A stretch of DNA of 64,000 bases from Fagopyrum homotropicum (lineage: Eukaryota; Streptophyta; Magnoliopsida; Caryophyllales; Polygonaceae): assembly GCA_033239125.1 (NCBI GenBank), contig BSWB01000005.1:22745447-22809446 (forward strand), read 5' to 3'. Below are positions 20,148 to 32,331 of the stretch, piece by piece. A program made the translations under genes and the position numbers. A model generated the notes under the pieces. The model saw nothing but the letters and a program-made list of their open reading frames with translations, was not told where the DNA came from and made no database searches. Each line of letters starts with the position of its first letter. Within the stretch, counting starts at the first letter, position 1.

Positions 20148-22718
20148 TCACTGAGGTGGAGGCGGTGGTGGAAATGGGAAGAAGCCGGAGTCGAAGTTCC
20201 GCCCAAACTGCTGGCGGTAGATGTCTCTCATCATCTTGTCATGCTCGTCAGCTCGAACATCTTTAGCGTCTTGTCGGACCTCCAAAGCTGCTACTCTCCT
20301 GGAAAGGTCGGTAGCCCAATCCGGAAGCTGCTCGTACCACCTTGGTGCCTGGCTGTACCAAGCTGGTGCATCCGATGGTGCTGGTGCAGACGGTGGCTGT
20401 GCATGCCATTTCGGTGGAGCTCCCATCCAATCCGGTTGTGATCTATACCAATCAGGAGGGGCATCCATCTATGTCGGCCTCTCACTCACACAAGCACGGC
20501 GAGAGGAAGACATTGTTGAAGGTCCAGATGGTCGTGGTGAACGTCTGGGAGGGTCAGGGAAGTGTGCCGGCTGATCCGGGAAAGTGCCAAAGTCATGCTC
20601 CTCACCTTCTCCCTCAAAACTATCACCTCCTCTCATCTCCTCCTCATCTGCAGCTGGTACCTCAGGGGGGACGTAAGGAGGGGCTACTAACCTATTCGCA
20701 TGCATAACAGCGAATGTCTGCTTCCAATTATGGCGTCCAGCCATAATGGAATACTCGGGAAGCCATGCAACACCTCTACCTCCTCTATCCTCCCAAGGCA
20801 TGTGATGTGATCGAACTCGATTCGAACACGAGGATCCACCGGCACAAGTTCACAATCGGATTGGAATCGATGAAATGGAACTCTCTCTTTTTTTTTGGAT
20901 TTTGTGTTTTTGGATATGAAGAGCAAATTCCCTCGGCCTCTCAGTTTGGGAATCCCTCAACTCGAACGAACTACCCTCGGAATCTCACTTTGGGGTTCGA
21001 ACCTTCGTCCCTCGGCCTCTCACCTTAGAACCACCTAAGCATCTCACCTAGATGTTTGAAAACTAAGCATCTCACCTAGAATTCGGGTTTTGTTTTTCTC
21101 AAAGTGAAAACACAACTTTTGATTGAACTCAACTCTATTTCTCTTCTTCAAAAAGGTTTGTGGGAGAGGTCTTATATAGGCTGAAAATTCAGCACCAACT
21201 CCCAACATTAAAGGCTTACAAGTTCAAGGGTTGTGACATTAAACAAAGAGCAAACATAGGGACTTTCAACCACCTACTTTTTCACCTACTTTTCTCCACC
21301 AACTTTCACATAATTAATACATAAATTCATGCATAATATATAAATAATATGAGGATGATATGCTGCATGAAATATGTATGGTGGGACGTGCATATATTTT
21401 GTATAACCATCTTTCATGCCTCCATGCATGATCTTGTCCAACAATCCATACAAATACCGTACTTGCTGCAATGTAGGTTCATTTTCACCCTCGTCCTCTT
21501 GGAATTTCGACTTTGTATAAACTGGAAAGTTGTAGATATTGAAAATACCTTTCAAAGTAGTACTCATGGGTATTTTAATTCCAAGAATTTCCTCAGTTAT
21601 AAGCGTTTTACTGAGAGTGCGCAAACCTGACAGCTTAGCCGGAGAGAGTGAAATTGTGCTTGTATTAGGCATGCTCGAAGCAAGCTTTTTCAGTTTGATT
21701 TCAATAGGTTTTGGCTCAGTTTTAGGCATGGCCTCCAACACATAACTATTGATTTTGATAGGTTCCAGCTGACTTTTGACTTGGACGGTTGGTGGCAAAA
21801 CGATTGGTTCCGGCTTATTGACGATGAATTCTTCTTCGGTGGGGATCACATCAGCATGGCAGCGGTGGGTGGACCTCTATGCCTAGGAAAGATCAAACCT
21901 CTAGTCATGAGGCTCTGGAGTCCCAATGGTCTAGCTGCTATCCTAGTACACGCAGAAAAATCAATCCCCAACTATCTAGCAATGTGGGTGACTATCCCAC
22001 CATATCCGATATTCCCAGCCCTCTTATTCTTGAGCTTACTCATGGTGGAAGCTAAGAGGGTAGCACAGTCAGCAGGTCTACCATGCAGCATACAATACAA
22101 AAGAAACAGCTCATCCGTCTTGATCTTCTAAGGAGTCTCGGTCCTAGGGAAAAGACACTCAGAAAGTACTCTATGGGCTATCTTCAAGGCTAAGTGATAG
22201 ATAAGCTTAGCCTTGGTATCAGCAGGTTGCCAGCGGTCCTCGCTAGCATATATCATAGCAATGTCCTCCTAGAAATCCTTAGCGTATACACCGCAAGGGA
22301 AACGACCATTGAAGGTCTCATGGAACCCAAAGAAGGCTCCGAACTCTAAGATCGAGAACTCGTAGTTCTCCTCCATCAGCCTAAAAGAAAATGTCCTCTC
22401 TACAAGACTATGCTCAAAAGAGGTCACAAACTCTCTAATGATCTCCTCATATGCATGTTCCCTAATAGCGGAGAAGATGATCAAGCCGGCTCTATCTAAA
22501 AGCCATGTAAGGTCACTCACCACATTCACTGGCTCTAACTCCTCAAGAAGCAAATAACGTGGTCCTATGACCGGTCTCTTTGCGATCCTTTCTAAGGCAT
22601 CGAGGTAATCATCATGGATCTTTGGAATTCTAGGTGGTGGGGGTGATGGTGGCTCACTAGGGGGTACTTGGGAGGAGGAGGAAGCATCACCTTTCCTCTT
22701 CTTATTCCTAGTGGACAT
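20148..22718 (-). pseudogene. E2 Athila-type post-pol ORF, broken by stops and a solo LTR
   Basis: This is the homologue of the E1 protein at 7191-8642. The start at 22,718 reads MSTRNKKRKG, with an upstream in-frame ATG at 22,736. Conserved pieces include RIAKRPVIGPRYLL, RTETP, GGIVTHIA and MPWEDRGGRG. Premature stops lie near 22,273, 22,131, 21,980 and 20,470; most fit C-to-T or G-to-A changes. A 1,051-bp insertion with TSD GCATG splits the gene inside the AMPWE motif, and the frame continues in register across it when the insertion and one TSD copy are ignored. The C-terminus has the same Pro run as E1. No function remains likely. Confidence 0.85.
20803..21853. mobile_element. solo LTR (1,051 bp) inside the E2 ORF
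   Basis: The unit begins TGATGTGATC and ends GATCACATCA, a perfect 10-bp terminal inverted repeat with TG...CA ends. It is flanked by GCATG (20,798-20,802 and 21,854-21,858). TG/CA ends with a 5-bp duplication point to a solo LTR of another retrotransposon. CTTATATAGG at 21,171 could be its TATA box on the plus strand. A 187-codon minus-strand frame (21,286-21,849) starts at its very end and resembles nothing I recognise. A small 5-bp-TSD DNA transposon is the alternative. Confidence 0.75.
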
Positions 22719-23624
22719 TCTCCTAATCAAATCCATTTCAGAAGCAAAATTACGGCCTGTTCTTCAATTCCACAGCCGTGGAATACCCAGTGATCGTGGT
22801 TCGGCTCTGAATTTCTCAAAACGCAATCAATCAACACCAAACTCACTAGACAACAGCCGTAGACTAATTCCAATCCAATTCCAATCAGTTCTCCTAAAAA
22901 TTCTTGCGAAAATTTAGCCAAATCGACAAAGTAAAGAAAGAGGGAAAAACCTAGGTTTGGGATTTTTAAAATCCAAATTTTGTCTTCTCCAGTGATTTTC
23001 CACTCGATTTGTTGCTTGGATCTTGTAGATGGTTAAATTTGCTTCACTTTGGGTGCAAGAATCGTTCGAAACGATTAACGAACGAAGATTTTAGAGAGGG
23101 GGACGAATTACGGCTGTTTGGGTCGTGGAAGAGGGGTTTTGGTGTGGTTTTTGTGAAGAAGGTGGTTTATATAGTAACCGTAAAATTTTTGGAAAATTAC
23201 TGTCACTCGAGGGTTTCTACGGCCGTGGAATTGTACGGAACCGTGGTTTTGCTGATTTTTCTCAGGCTTTTGCAAATTACGGTCACTGTAGCTTTCACGA
23301 CCGTGGTTTTGGCCGTGGAACTATCTGTAATGTGCCAAAATCCAAGTTTCGTCAATTTCCTCCAACCTTTCCTTTTCCCTTGCCTGTTCCATTGCTCCTA
23401 CATCCAAAAACACAAACATACCGGAAGGTATCGAAGGAAAAACAAAGCAAAAACATCTAAACTACTCTAATCTACGAATGAAAAAACAAAAACATAGGTG
23501 CAATACTTTGGGTTGCCTCCCAAGAAGCGCTTGTTTAAGGTCCGTAGCTAGACCATATTTGCACTTATTCGAGTGCGGTAAGTGTGAACTCCTCAGCTTG
23601 GAGTTCCGGTGAGTACTTCTTGAG
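22719..23624 (-). other. E2 spacer between pol and the env-position gene
   Basis: No gene is seen. It holds CCACGGCCGTGG variants (22,770-22,781; about 23,219 and 23,297) and the conserved TTGGG...CCCAA hairpin block (about 23,508-23,524) that also follows pol in E1 and E3. Plus-strand frames at 23,009-23,470 are not supported. Confidence 0.6.
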
Positions 23625-26600
23625 TCATTGGCCGTTCACCTTGAAACTTCCGCCCTTTTCACCCCATACTTCAACTGCACCATGGGGAAAAACACGTTTG
23701 ATTAGATAAGGTCCGGTCCAACGAGATTTAAGCTTACCGGGAAAGAGACGAAGTCTTGAATTGAAGAGGAGAACTTGATCTCCTTCTTTGAGGTTTTTTG
23801 GAATGATATGCTTATCATGCCAACGCTTCGCTCTTTCTTTATAGATCTTGGCGTTTTCGTAGGCGTTTAAGCGGAGTTCTTCAAGCTCGTTAAGGTCCAA
23901 GAGACGCTTCTCACCCGCTTCCTTTATGCTGAAGTTCAACCACTTTATTGCCCAATACGCCTTATGTTCTAGTTCTACCGGTAAGTGACAAGACTTCCCA
24001 TACACAAGGTTGTATGGCGTCGTTCCTATGGGAGTCTTATATGCAGTCCGGTATGCCCACAATGCATCATCTAGCTTCAAAGACCAATCCTTCCTTGTCC
24101 TTTAAACCGTCTTCTCTAGGATTCCTTTAATCTCCTGGTTTGAAATCTCCACTTGTCCACTTGTTTGTGGATGGTAAGGGGTGGCGATCTTGTGAGTCAC
24201 CCCATACTTAGCTAGTAGAGCTTTGAATCGTCGGGCAATGAAGTGAGAGCCTCAATCACTAATGATAGTCCGTGGTGTCCCAAATCGTGAGAAAATGGTC
24301 TTGTTAAAGAACTTAACCACAACCATGGCATCATTAGTAGGAGAGGCAATTGCTTCAACCCATCTCGAAACATAATCTACGGCTAGAAGTATGTATTGGT
24401 TTCCACAAGATGATGGGAATGGTCCCATGAAGTCTACTCCCCAAACGTTAAAGATCTCCACCTCTTGAATGTTGTTAAGAGGCATCTCGTTTCTCCTAGA
24501 TATGTTCCCTGTTCTTTGACAAGCATCTCAACAAGAAGTAAAGGTTTGCACATCTTTAAATAAAGTAGGCCAAAAGAATCCAGATTGCAATACCTTAGCG
24601 CTAGTCTTGTTCGAACTAGCATGTCCTCCACAAGGTAGTGAATGACAATGACGGATGACACTTTGCATCTCGTCTTCTGACACACATTGTCGAATGATGC
24701 CGTCAGGACCTCTCTTAAAGAGGAGAGGTTCATTCCAAATGTATTCCCGAACATCCTTAAAGAACTTCTTTCTTTGTGCATAGGATAATCCGGGTGGTAA
24801 TTCCTGGCAAACCAAATAGTTAACAAAATCAGTAAACCATGGCTCATTACCTTTACTAATCTTGTCGATGCACTCCTTTATGATGTGTAAATGCTTGTCC
24901 GGAAAGGAGTCATCTATGGGTAGATTGTCGTCCTCTAGATGTGGTAGATGACTCAAATGATCCACAACAGAATTTTCTGAACCCTTCTTGTCACGGATCT
25001 CTAGATCAAATTCTTGTAGGAGAAGAATCCATCTAATTAGCCTTGGCTTCGCAACCTTCTTTGCAAGTAAATACCGGATCGCAACATGATCCGTGTATAC
25101 AATCACCTTTGCACCTACAAGATAAGAACGAAACTTTTCAAATGCATATACAATTGTTAAAAATTCTTTCTCGGTAGTGGCGTAGTTGAGATGCGCTTCA
25201 TCTAGCGTCTTGCTAGCGTAGTAGATAGCGTGGGTTCGTCCTTCCTTCTTTTGCCCAAGCACAACTCCTATAGCTACGTCACTTGCATCATACATAACCT
25301 CGAATGGAAGATTCTAATCCGGAGGTTGAATAATCGGGGCTGAAATTAGAGCTTCCCGAATCTTATTAAACGCATCTAAACATTCCTGCGAAAAATCAAA
25401 AACTGCATCCTTCATCAATAGATTAGTTAACGGCTTCGATATCTTAGAGAAATCCTTTATGAAGCGTCTATAAAATCCAACATGTCCTAGAAAACTTCTT
25501 ATCCCTTTCACCGAAGTTGGAGGAGAAAGCTTTTCTATAGTCTCTATCTTAGCCTTATCTACTTCAATCCCTATACTAGAGATCAAGTGTCCTAATACAA
25601 TGCCTTCTTTCACCATAAGTTGACACTTCTCCCAATTAAGAACTAGGTTAGTGTCTCCACACCTTTGTAGCACAAGAGCAAGGTTAGAAAGACAATTATC
25701 GAAAGAGGAACCATAAACAGAAAAGTCATCCATGAAAACCTCCATGATTTCCTCTATGTACTCCGAGAAGATAGCCATCATGCATCTTTGAAAGTTGGCT
25801 GGGGCGTTGCAAAGCCCAAACGGCATTCTCCTATAAGCAAACTTACCCCACGGGCACGTGAATTTGGTCTTCTCTTGATCGTCCGGATGTATCGGGATCT
25901 AAAAGAAACCACTATAACCGTCAAGATAGCAAAAGTGTGAGTGTTGTGCTAACCTCTCAAGCATTTGGTCGATGAATGGTAGTGGGAATTGTTCCTTCCT
26001 CGTTGCGTTGTTTAGCTTGCGGTAGTCTATGCACATCCTCCATCCCGTCACGGTTCGTGTAGGGATGAGCTTGTTGTTCTTGTTGGTGATGACCATCATT
26101 CCTCCTTTCTTTGGAACCACCTGTACGGGACTCACCCACTTGCTATCGGAGATAGGGTAGATGATACCTGCATCAAGTAGTTTAAGAATTTCCTTCTTGA
26201 CAACCTCCTTCATGGTCGGATTTAACCGCCTTTGAGGTTGTCGTGAAGTTCTAAAATCTTCTTCCATTAGGATCTTATGCATGCATAGTGAAGGCTTGAT
26301 TCCTACTAGATCCTCTATAGTATACCCTAAGGCTTTTATATGTTTCTTAAGAACAATCATAAGCTTACTATGTTCATCTATACTCAAATCGGAACTAACA
26401 ATTACCGGAAAGGTAGAATTAGGTCCTAGAAATGCGTACCTTAGATGTGCGGGAAGTGGCTTTAATTCCATCATTATAGGACTCTCTAATGGCTCTTGAG
26501 GAGTGTCTAATGCTTCCTTAGAAGTTTCTAAGGGTGTAGAAGTTGTTGGAGAAGAATCAAAAGAAGTGGTAGAAAGAACATAATTGTCTTCAGATTCACC

Positions 26601-29480
26601 CAAAATTACGGTTCCCCTGTTTCCTCCACGGCCGTGGTTTTGGGCGTGGAAGTCAATTATGGTACCTCTGCTTGTTCCACGGCCGTGGTTTTGACCGTGT
26701 AACTTACTGGAGTCCTCTGAATAGCTGATTACGGTCATGTTGGTGGAAACCACGGCCGTGGAATAGCACGACTGGCCGTGATTCCTCACGTTCTCTGACC
26801 CATCGTAGAGTTTCTCAAACTCTTCTTCATACATTTCCTTTTTCTTCTCCAAAGCTTCAATTTCCTCATTGCATTCCTCTTCTTCCCTTATGTCCATAAT
26901 GCTCATAGTGATCACCTTTTGCAAGGGATCTTTGAAGAGAATCGAACTTACTTCTTCTCTAGATGGCTCTTCATCATGGATGTTGAATATATCCTCTTCA
27001 AAAGCTGGTTCCTTCACCAAAGTGGAAAGAACGAACTCTACCTTTTCCTCTCCTATGTCGAAGGCGAGTCTAGCATTCTTGCAATCAACCATACAACCGA
27101 ATGTTGCAAGAAACGATCTTCCGAGTATGATCGGGACCGGACTATCTACAAGAATGTCAAGCACAACAAAATTTATAGGAACATAGAACTTACCAAGCTT
27201 GACCGGGACATCTTCAACTATGTCGACGGGACGAGTTATGGATCAATCCGCCATGTATAACGTCATCTTCACCAGTTTAGGTTCACCTAAACCGATCTTC
27301 CTGCATAAGGCAAGCGGAATGATGCTCACGCTTGCTCCTAAATCACATAATGCATCATATGTGACATCTCCCACTCCTATGGGAATACAAAATGACCCCG
27401 GATCCTTCAGCTTTGGGGGCATCTTTTCTTTCATTGTCTTAATGAGATCCGACGAATCCGAACTCATTTTGACCTCTCCAAAATCCTCTAATTTCCTCTT
27501 GTTAGAGAGGATCTCTTTTACGAACTTACCATAAGCTGGCATACCTACAATTGCATTAATGAAAGGTATGTTAATATGCAGTTTGCTCATGAGTTCAATA
27601 AACATACCGAATTGTTTGTCTAGACGCACTCTTGCTCTAGATTGCGGGAATGGTAGGGGAGGTTTGTAAGTTGGAGGAGGAATGTAGATGTATTCCTTCT
27701 CCTCCCCCTTCTCTTTCTCGACGGGAACTTCTACAAACTTAGGTTGCGGGTCGGTGGTTGTTGCTCCGCTCCTAGTTGTGATAGCCATCACCCTTCCCTT
27801 TGGGTTATCCTTTGTCTTTCCTGGAAGTTTTCCTTGATTCCTAGGAACTTCCTCAGCATTGCTAAACATTTGGTTTCCTAAAACCTTTTGGGCTTTATCA
27901 ACCCTAGTAATGTGATTATCAACTTTAGTGATGTGACTCTCCAATCCTTGAAGCTTTCCCAAAATTGTTTCCAACATGGGATCGGGCTTCTCTTTCCCCG
28001 AAGTACTTCCACTATTAGATGCTTGTTCCTGAATTTTCAAAGGAATGGAAGAAGAAGAAGAAGAAGGTGGAGTTAGTGAATTTCCTGAATTTGGATAAGA
28101 ATTACCGGAGTTTTGTTGTTGGTTGGAGCGCCAATTGTTGTTGTTTGAACCCCTATTGTTGTTCCAATTGTTATTCCGGTTGTTGTTGTTGTTTCAATTG
28201 TTTCGGTTGTTGCGATTTGTATTCTCATTCCCATTGTGGTTATTTTTGTTCCCTAAATAACCAACATCTTGCTCCTTTCAATTTGGAAAGTTAGCCTTGA
28301 TGACTTCTTTCAATTCTTTAATCTCGGAGTTGAGAGAAAAGATTTGAGTTTGAGCGGCTTGTGTTAGCTTTGCTCCTAGCTCCACTCAATTTGCTTCTAC
28401 TTTCCGGTGAGAATACTTCTCAATGACTCGGGCTTGCTTCTCAATGAAGTCCCAAACGTCATCTTCCCTCATGTCCATGAATGTACCACATGAAAGGGAT
28501 TGGAGCTTGAATTGTGTTTCCATATCCAGCCCCTTATAGTATATCTCCAATAGCTCCAATTTGGAAATGCCATGATGTGGGCAATCCAATAGTAAATCCT
28601 GAAATCTTTCCCAAGATTGAAACAAACTTTCGTTAGATCTCATAGAAAATGCATTAATCTTACCTCTCAATTCCGCCGTCTTAGATGGCGGAAAGAATTT
28701 GGTGAGGAACTCCAAAGAAAGATCCTCCCATGTGATGAGTCTTCCATTTGAAAGAGCTTGATACAAAGATAAAGCTTTCCCTTTCAAAGAGAAGAAGAAT
28801 GGCTTGATCTTGTAGTTGTTGGTGGTTGCATTCTTTTGCTTCATTGTCTCCATCAAGATCTCAAAATTCTGTAAATGTTGATGTGGAGATTCGCTACTCG
28901 TTCCTCCAAACTGACTTTGGCGAACGATGGTAATGACTTGTGGGTTGAAGCTAAACCCCTGCATATCATCAGCATCAAAGTTCACACCTAGACGGCGTGG
29001 TTGCTGAATTGAATCCATCCTTTGGCCAAGAGTTCTTGGCTCTTCATCTACACGAGCGGCTCTGGCACCCCCAGCTGGGACACGATAGTTGACAACCGGT
29101 CTTGGATTAAATTGATTCATGTTGACCGTCGGATTAATGTCCTCAAGTGATGGCATGGAAGAGTCGCTATCCTCATCGAATGAGTTGGCTCTAACCGATC
29201 TTGCCGGCTTTCTCCTCTTCTTCTTCTTTGAATCGCTTAATTTCAGCCTCATTTGAAACATCATATCCCTTAGCTCATCAATTTGCAATTGATGACGGTC
29301 CGATTCTTCTTTGCGAGTCTTCTCGCTCCATCTAAGTTGAGCTTCAGATTCCGCCAACTTTGTTTGAAGATCCCGTTCCTTGTCTTCAGCCATCTTTCTT
29401 TCTTTGAGCTTATTCCTCAAAGTCTTCTCAAGTTCTTGATCAAGAGGTAAGAGGTCCTTGTTGTTCCTAGACCTGCGCAT
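23625..29480 (-). pseudogene. E2 gag-protease-RT-RNase H-integrase polyprotein, many stops
   Basis: This is a full-domain Athila polyprotein. The ATG at 29,480 opens MRRSRNNKD. Gag core lies about 28,950-28,420 and an Asn-rich linker about 28,270-28,090. Protease has DLGASVSIIP (about 27,345). RT has CIDYRKLN, QFPLPFID, MPFGLCNAP and the catalytic FMDDF (about 25,735). RNase H has MYDASDVAIG, YASKTLDEA and TDH. The H2C2 region lies near 24,640 and integrase has GVDFMGPFP and the GTTPYNLVYGKSCHLP region. Stops fall at about 28,386, 28,270, 28,195, 27,243, 25,898, 25,314, 24,528, 24,252 and 24,115. Several fit CAG-to-TAG, CGA-to-TGA or TGG-to-TAG. The catalytic RT motif is intact, but the protein cannot be made as one piece. 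It is the reference that shows what E1 lost. Confidence 0.9.
26626..26761. repeat. cluster of three perfect CCACGGCCGTGG palindromes
   Basis: Exact 12-bp palindromes lie at 26,626-26,637, 26,677-26,688 and 26,750-26,761, inside the E2 coding spacer between protease and RT. Other exact copies are at 18,466 and 37,622 (LTRs), with variants elsewhere in E2. The first two are followed by TTTTG and a CGTG half-site. Confidence 0.85.
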
Positions 29481-29582
29481 ATACCTAAGGTAACCTGCAA
29501 ATATCACTCAAAGGGGATATCAAATAACAAGGGCAAGGCTCCCAAGCTTGACAACCGGTAACCGAATTCGGCCTAGACCAAA

Positions 29583-29600
29583 TCCCCGGCAACGGCGCCA
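29583..29600 (-). other. E2 primer binding site, tRNA-Asp
   Basis: On the minus strand this is exactly TGGCGCCGTTGCCGGGGA, six bases inside the 5' LTR. Confidence 0.9.
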
Positions 29601-29606
29601 AAAACT

Positions 29607-30246
29607 TGTTCGCCACTTAGCGTGCGTGCAAATAAGTTTGAAATTTATAAAACTAGAATCAAGCAAGCAAACCCGCAGTGTACGGATCGGCGTAGTAAAG
29701 CAAGAATTCCAGAGTATCGAACACAAGGATTTGGGGGGAACAAATTCAGTTATAAAGTTGTCAAGCAAGTAAAAGGGTAAAGCTTTGCAAATATATTGGG
29801 AAAACAGCAACCCTAAAGATCTACGTATCTAATTGTGGCAATAGATTCAAGATATACTAAAGAACTAAGGATAGAGTTAAGAGTTGCAAAGGTATGCTAA
29901 GGTAAAGCAATGTACGGTGAAGCTCCAAGGCTTTATATGACTTATCTAGAGACACTCTCTATAAAGGTTGTTGAGGCTTCAGTATAGAAAGGATCTAAAG
30001 GCAAGAATTAATCTCAAATACCTAAACTTGTAACCCAAGGATCAAGACTAACTAAACCGATTAAGGTCGTGACACTCGAAATCGAAGTAGAGGTTGTTGA
30101 GGCTTCACTACTACCTAGAAAAAGGCAAACCTAGACTAGATTAAAGCTAATCTTTAACTTTGGATCAAAGTAAAAGCAAAGTTCGTAAACTAGGGTAAAT
30201 CACGGGCAGATCTTGAGTTCCACGGCTGTGGTTCTCAAGAACAAAC
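29607..30246 (-). repeat. E2 5' LTR, inner part
   Basis: 640 bp matching 17,148-17,790. It is cut at 30,246 by E3; CAAAC at 30,242-30,246 is the left TSD copy of E3. It holds the CCACGGCTGTGG variant at 30,220-30,231. Confidence 0.92.
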
Positions 30247-32207
30247 TGATAGCATGAATTATAGTCTATATTTTAGGGTTTGTTTGGACGTTTTATCTTC
30301 AATAATCTGCATGTTTGTATGTATAATATGTTATTATATTGCCATTTCATCTACCTTTGCGAGAATCGAGGTCTACACCTAGTTTTGTTGTAATCGTAGG
30401 TAAAATGGCACGTTTTGCATCAAAAAGGAGCAAAAGGAGCTATGGAGTCATTGGAGCTACATTCAGGAACATAAGGAACCATCCAGGAAGCATAGCCATG
30501 GATTAAAGATTCACTTTGGACCAGATTTAAGAGATTTACACGCAGTTGAAATTCACCTAGGTCAGCTACAGTGTCACCTAGACCGAGGTGAACACCTAGA
30601 CCGAGGTGAACACCTAGACCGAGGTGAACACCTAGACCGAGGTGAACACCTAGACCGAGGTGAACACCTAGACCGAGGTGAACACCTAGACCGAGGTGAA
30701 CACCTAGACCGAGGTGAACACCTAGACCGAGGTGATCCAGAGGAGAGATTTCACATTCAGTTGTGATTCACCTCGGTTGACTACAGATTCACCTCGACCG
30801 AGGTGATCCAGAGAAGTCGACTCGACCGAGGCTAACACCTGGGACGCGGCGAGAATATTTTATTCTTGGCTGAGATCTTTTATCTTTGGAAGGTGATCTT
30901 ATATTTTTGGGTTTGGCTCCTGGAAGGAAGAAGATCTTATATTTTACCTATATTTATGGGAAAAGATCTTTCTAAGATATTTTATCTTTGGAGGGTATTT
31001 TTCCTATAAAAAGGGTTGGATTTTCCACAAATCCGGAGGAGGATAGACCATCGATCAGGGTTTATAGCACGCAGCAGCCATACTCCAGTTGGGAGTTTTG
31101 AAGAACCTTTTTGAAGGTTGAAGGAAGATTGAAGATCATAGCTTTTATAGCTTTTTGGAGGGTTTTGTAAGATTGTCTTTAATTCCCTCAATTGTTGTCT
31201 TGTCTTGTTGGATTATTATCCAAGGAACGCTTTTGTTTGTGATATTTGATTCAGTTATTGAAGTCTTTTCATTAAATTCTTCTTTGTTCAAATATTCACC
31301 TTTTCCCATATATTTTAATACTTTCATTATGATGATGAGTGGCTAATTTCCTTGTGTGATTCTAGGGTGATTGGCTGAAGGTTGTGGGAAAAACAATGAT
31401 AGAATAATCTTAGATTCCAATAGGATCCTGAAAGTTTGAGTCTTTAACCTTAACCCTAAGCATCTCGTTCGGTTGATGAACATCTCGGCCGGGGTGGAAT
31501 TCTTCTGACCGAGGTGACTTATCCGACCTTAAACTGAGAGTTAAGTGTTAGAGTTTGCTAAATCCTATTCTTATTACACCTTCCTGGTTCAAAGCAAGCT
31601 TAGGATGAGACTTACCCGGTAATTCCTTAGTTTGTGTACCAACGATCATAAGAGTAGGTAATAAAGGTTTGTCCTTTATTGGGGTTTGAGTGTGCTTCCA
31701 TCCCATCTTTGTGAGTTAGCCTGAGACTTACCCGGTAAAGGTTGATTCTATTCCCTTAGATGGTGTGTTAGTTTGAGGTTATAGTTCTTTATCTTAATTC
31801 CTTGAGACTTACCCGGTAATAGGAGTTACGGTTTAGGATTAGTGTGTAGTGAGACTTACCCGGTGATCTACTCCACTTTAGAAACACCTTCCCCACGCAA
31901 AAATCTCAGCTTTGTCCGCTTATCTATAGATCTTGAGTTGGAACCACAACTAGATGCCTTAATCCCTAGAATTGCATGTTTGCTTATTTGACATCTTATT
32001 CATCTTTGATTGTGTTAATTGCTCTTGTGGTTGGCATTGACATTAGCATACCGTATTGACTTTGTTTCACCGAGTCCCTGTGATCGACCCCTGGAATTTC
32101 TTGCTTTTTACTACGATTGACCCGTACACTGCGGGTTCGCATCCTTGTTTTAAGCTTAAGTCTAGGGTTATAAATTTAAAGCTTGCACACACCGTTTGGA
32201 GCGAACA
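30247..32207 (+). repeat. E3 5' LTR
   Basis: TG...CA ends, TATA box at 31,005-31,012 and four GAGACTTACCCGGT repeats (31,600-31,870). It is homologous to the E1 LTR but with an expanded 18-bp tandem array in the U3 part. Confidence 0.95.
30575..30735 (+). repeat. 18-bp tandem array, nine copies
   Basis: Nine head-to-tail units of CACCTAGACCGAGGTGAA (the last one base short). Each is a near-copy of the dispersed quasi-palindrome CACCTCGACCGAGGTG. The array lies upstream of the TATA box, a likely promoter/enhancer position. The 3' LTR has five copies. Confidence 0.95.
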
Positions 32208-32213
32208 AGTTTT

Positions 32214-32231
32214 TGGCGCCGTTGCCGGGGA
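32214..32231 (+). other. E3 primer binding site, tRNA-Asp
   Basis: Exact TGGCGCCGTTGCCGGGGA, six bases after the LTR. Confidence 0.92.
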
Positions 32232-32331
32232 CTTGGTCTAGACCGAGCCGGTTACGGTTTGCTTTCGGGGCACTTGCCCCTGTTGCTACTAACTACTCTT
32301 TCTATGAGTTTTGTAGTTTTCAGGATTTCCG

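Noticed and set aside
21286..21849. 187-codon minus-strand frame as a captured host gene
   Set aside because: It lies inside a TSD-flanked LTR-like unit, matches no family I recognise and has no supporting context.
30575..30735. Regular 18-bp repeat array resembling a CRISPR array
   Set aside because: There are no spacers, the units are head to tail, and the array is inside a plant LTR and repeated in its partner LTR.
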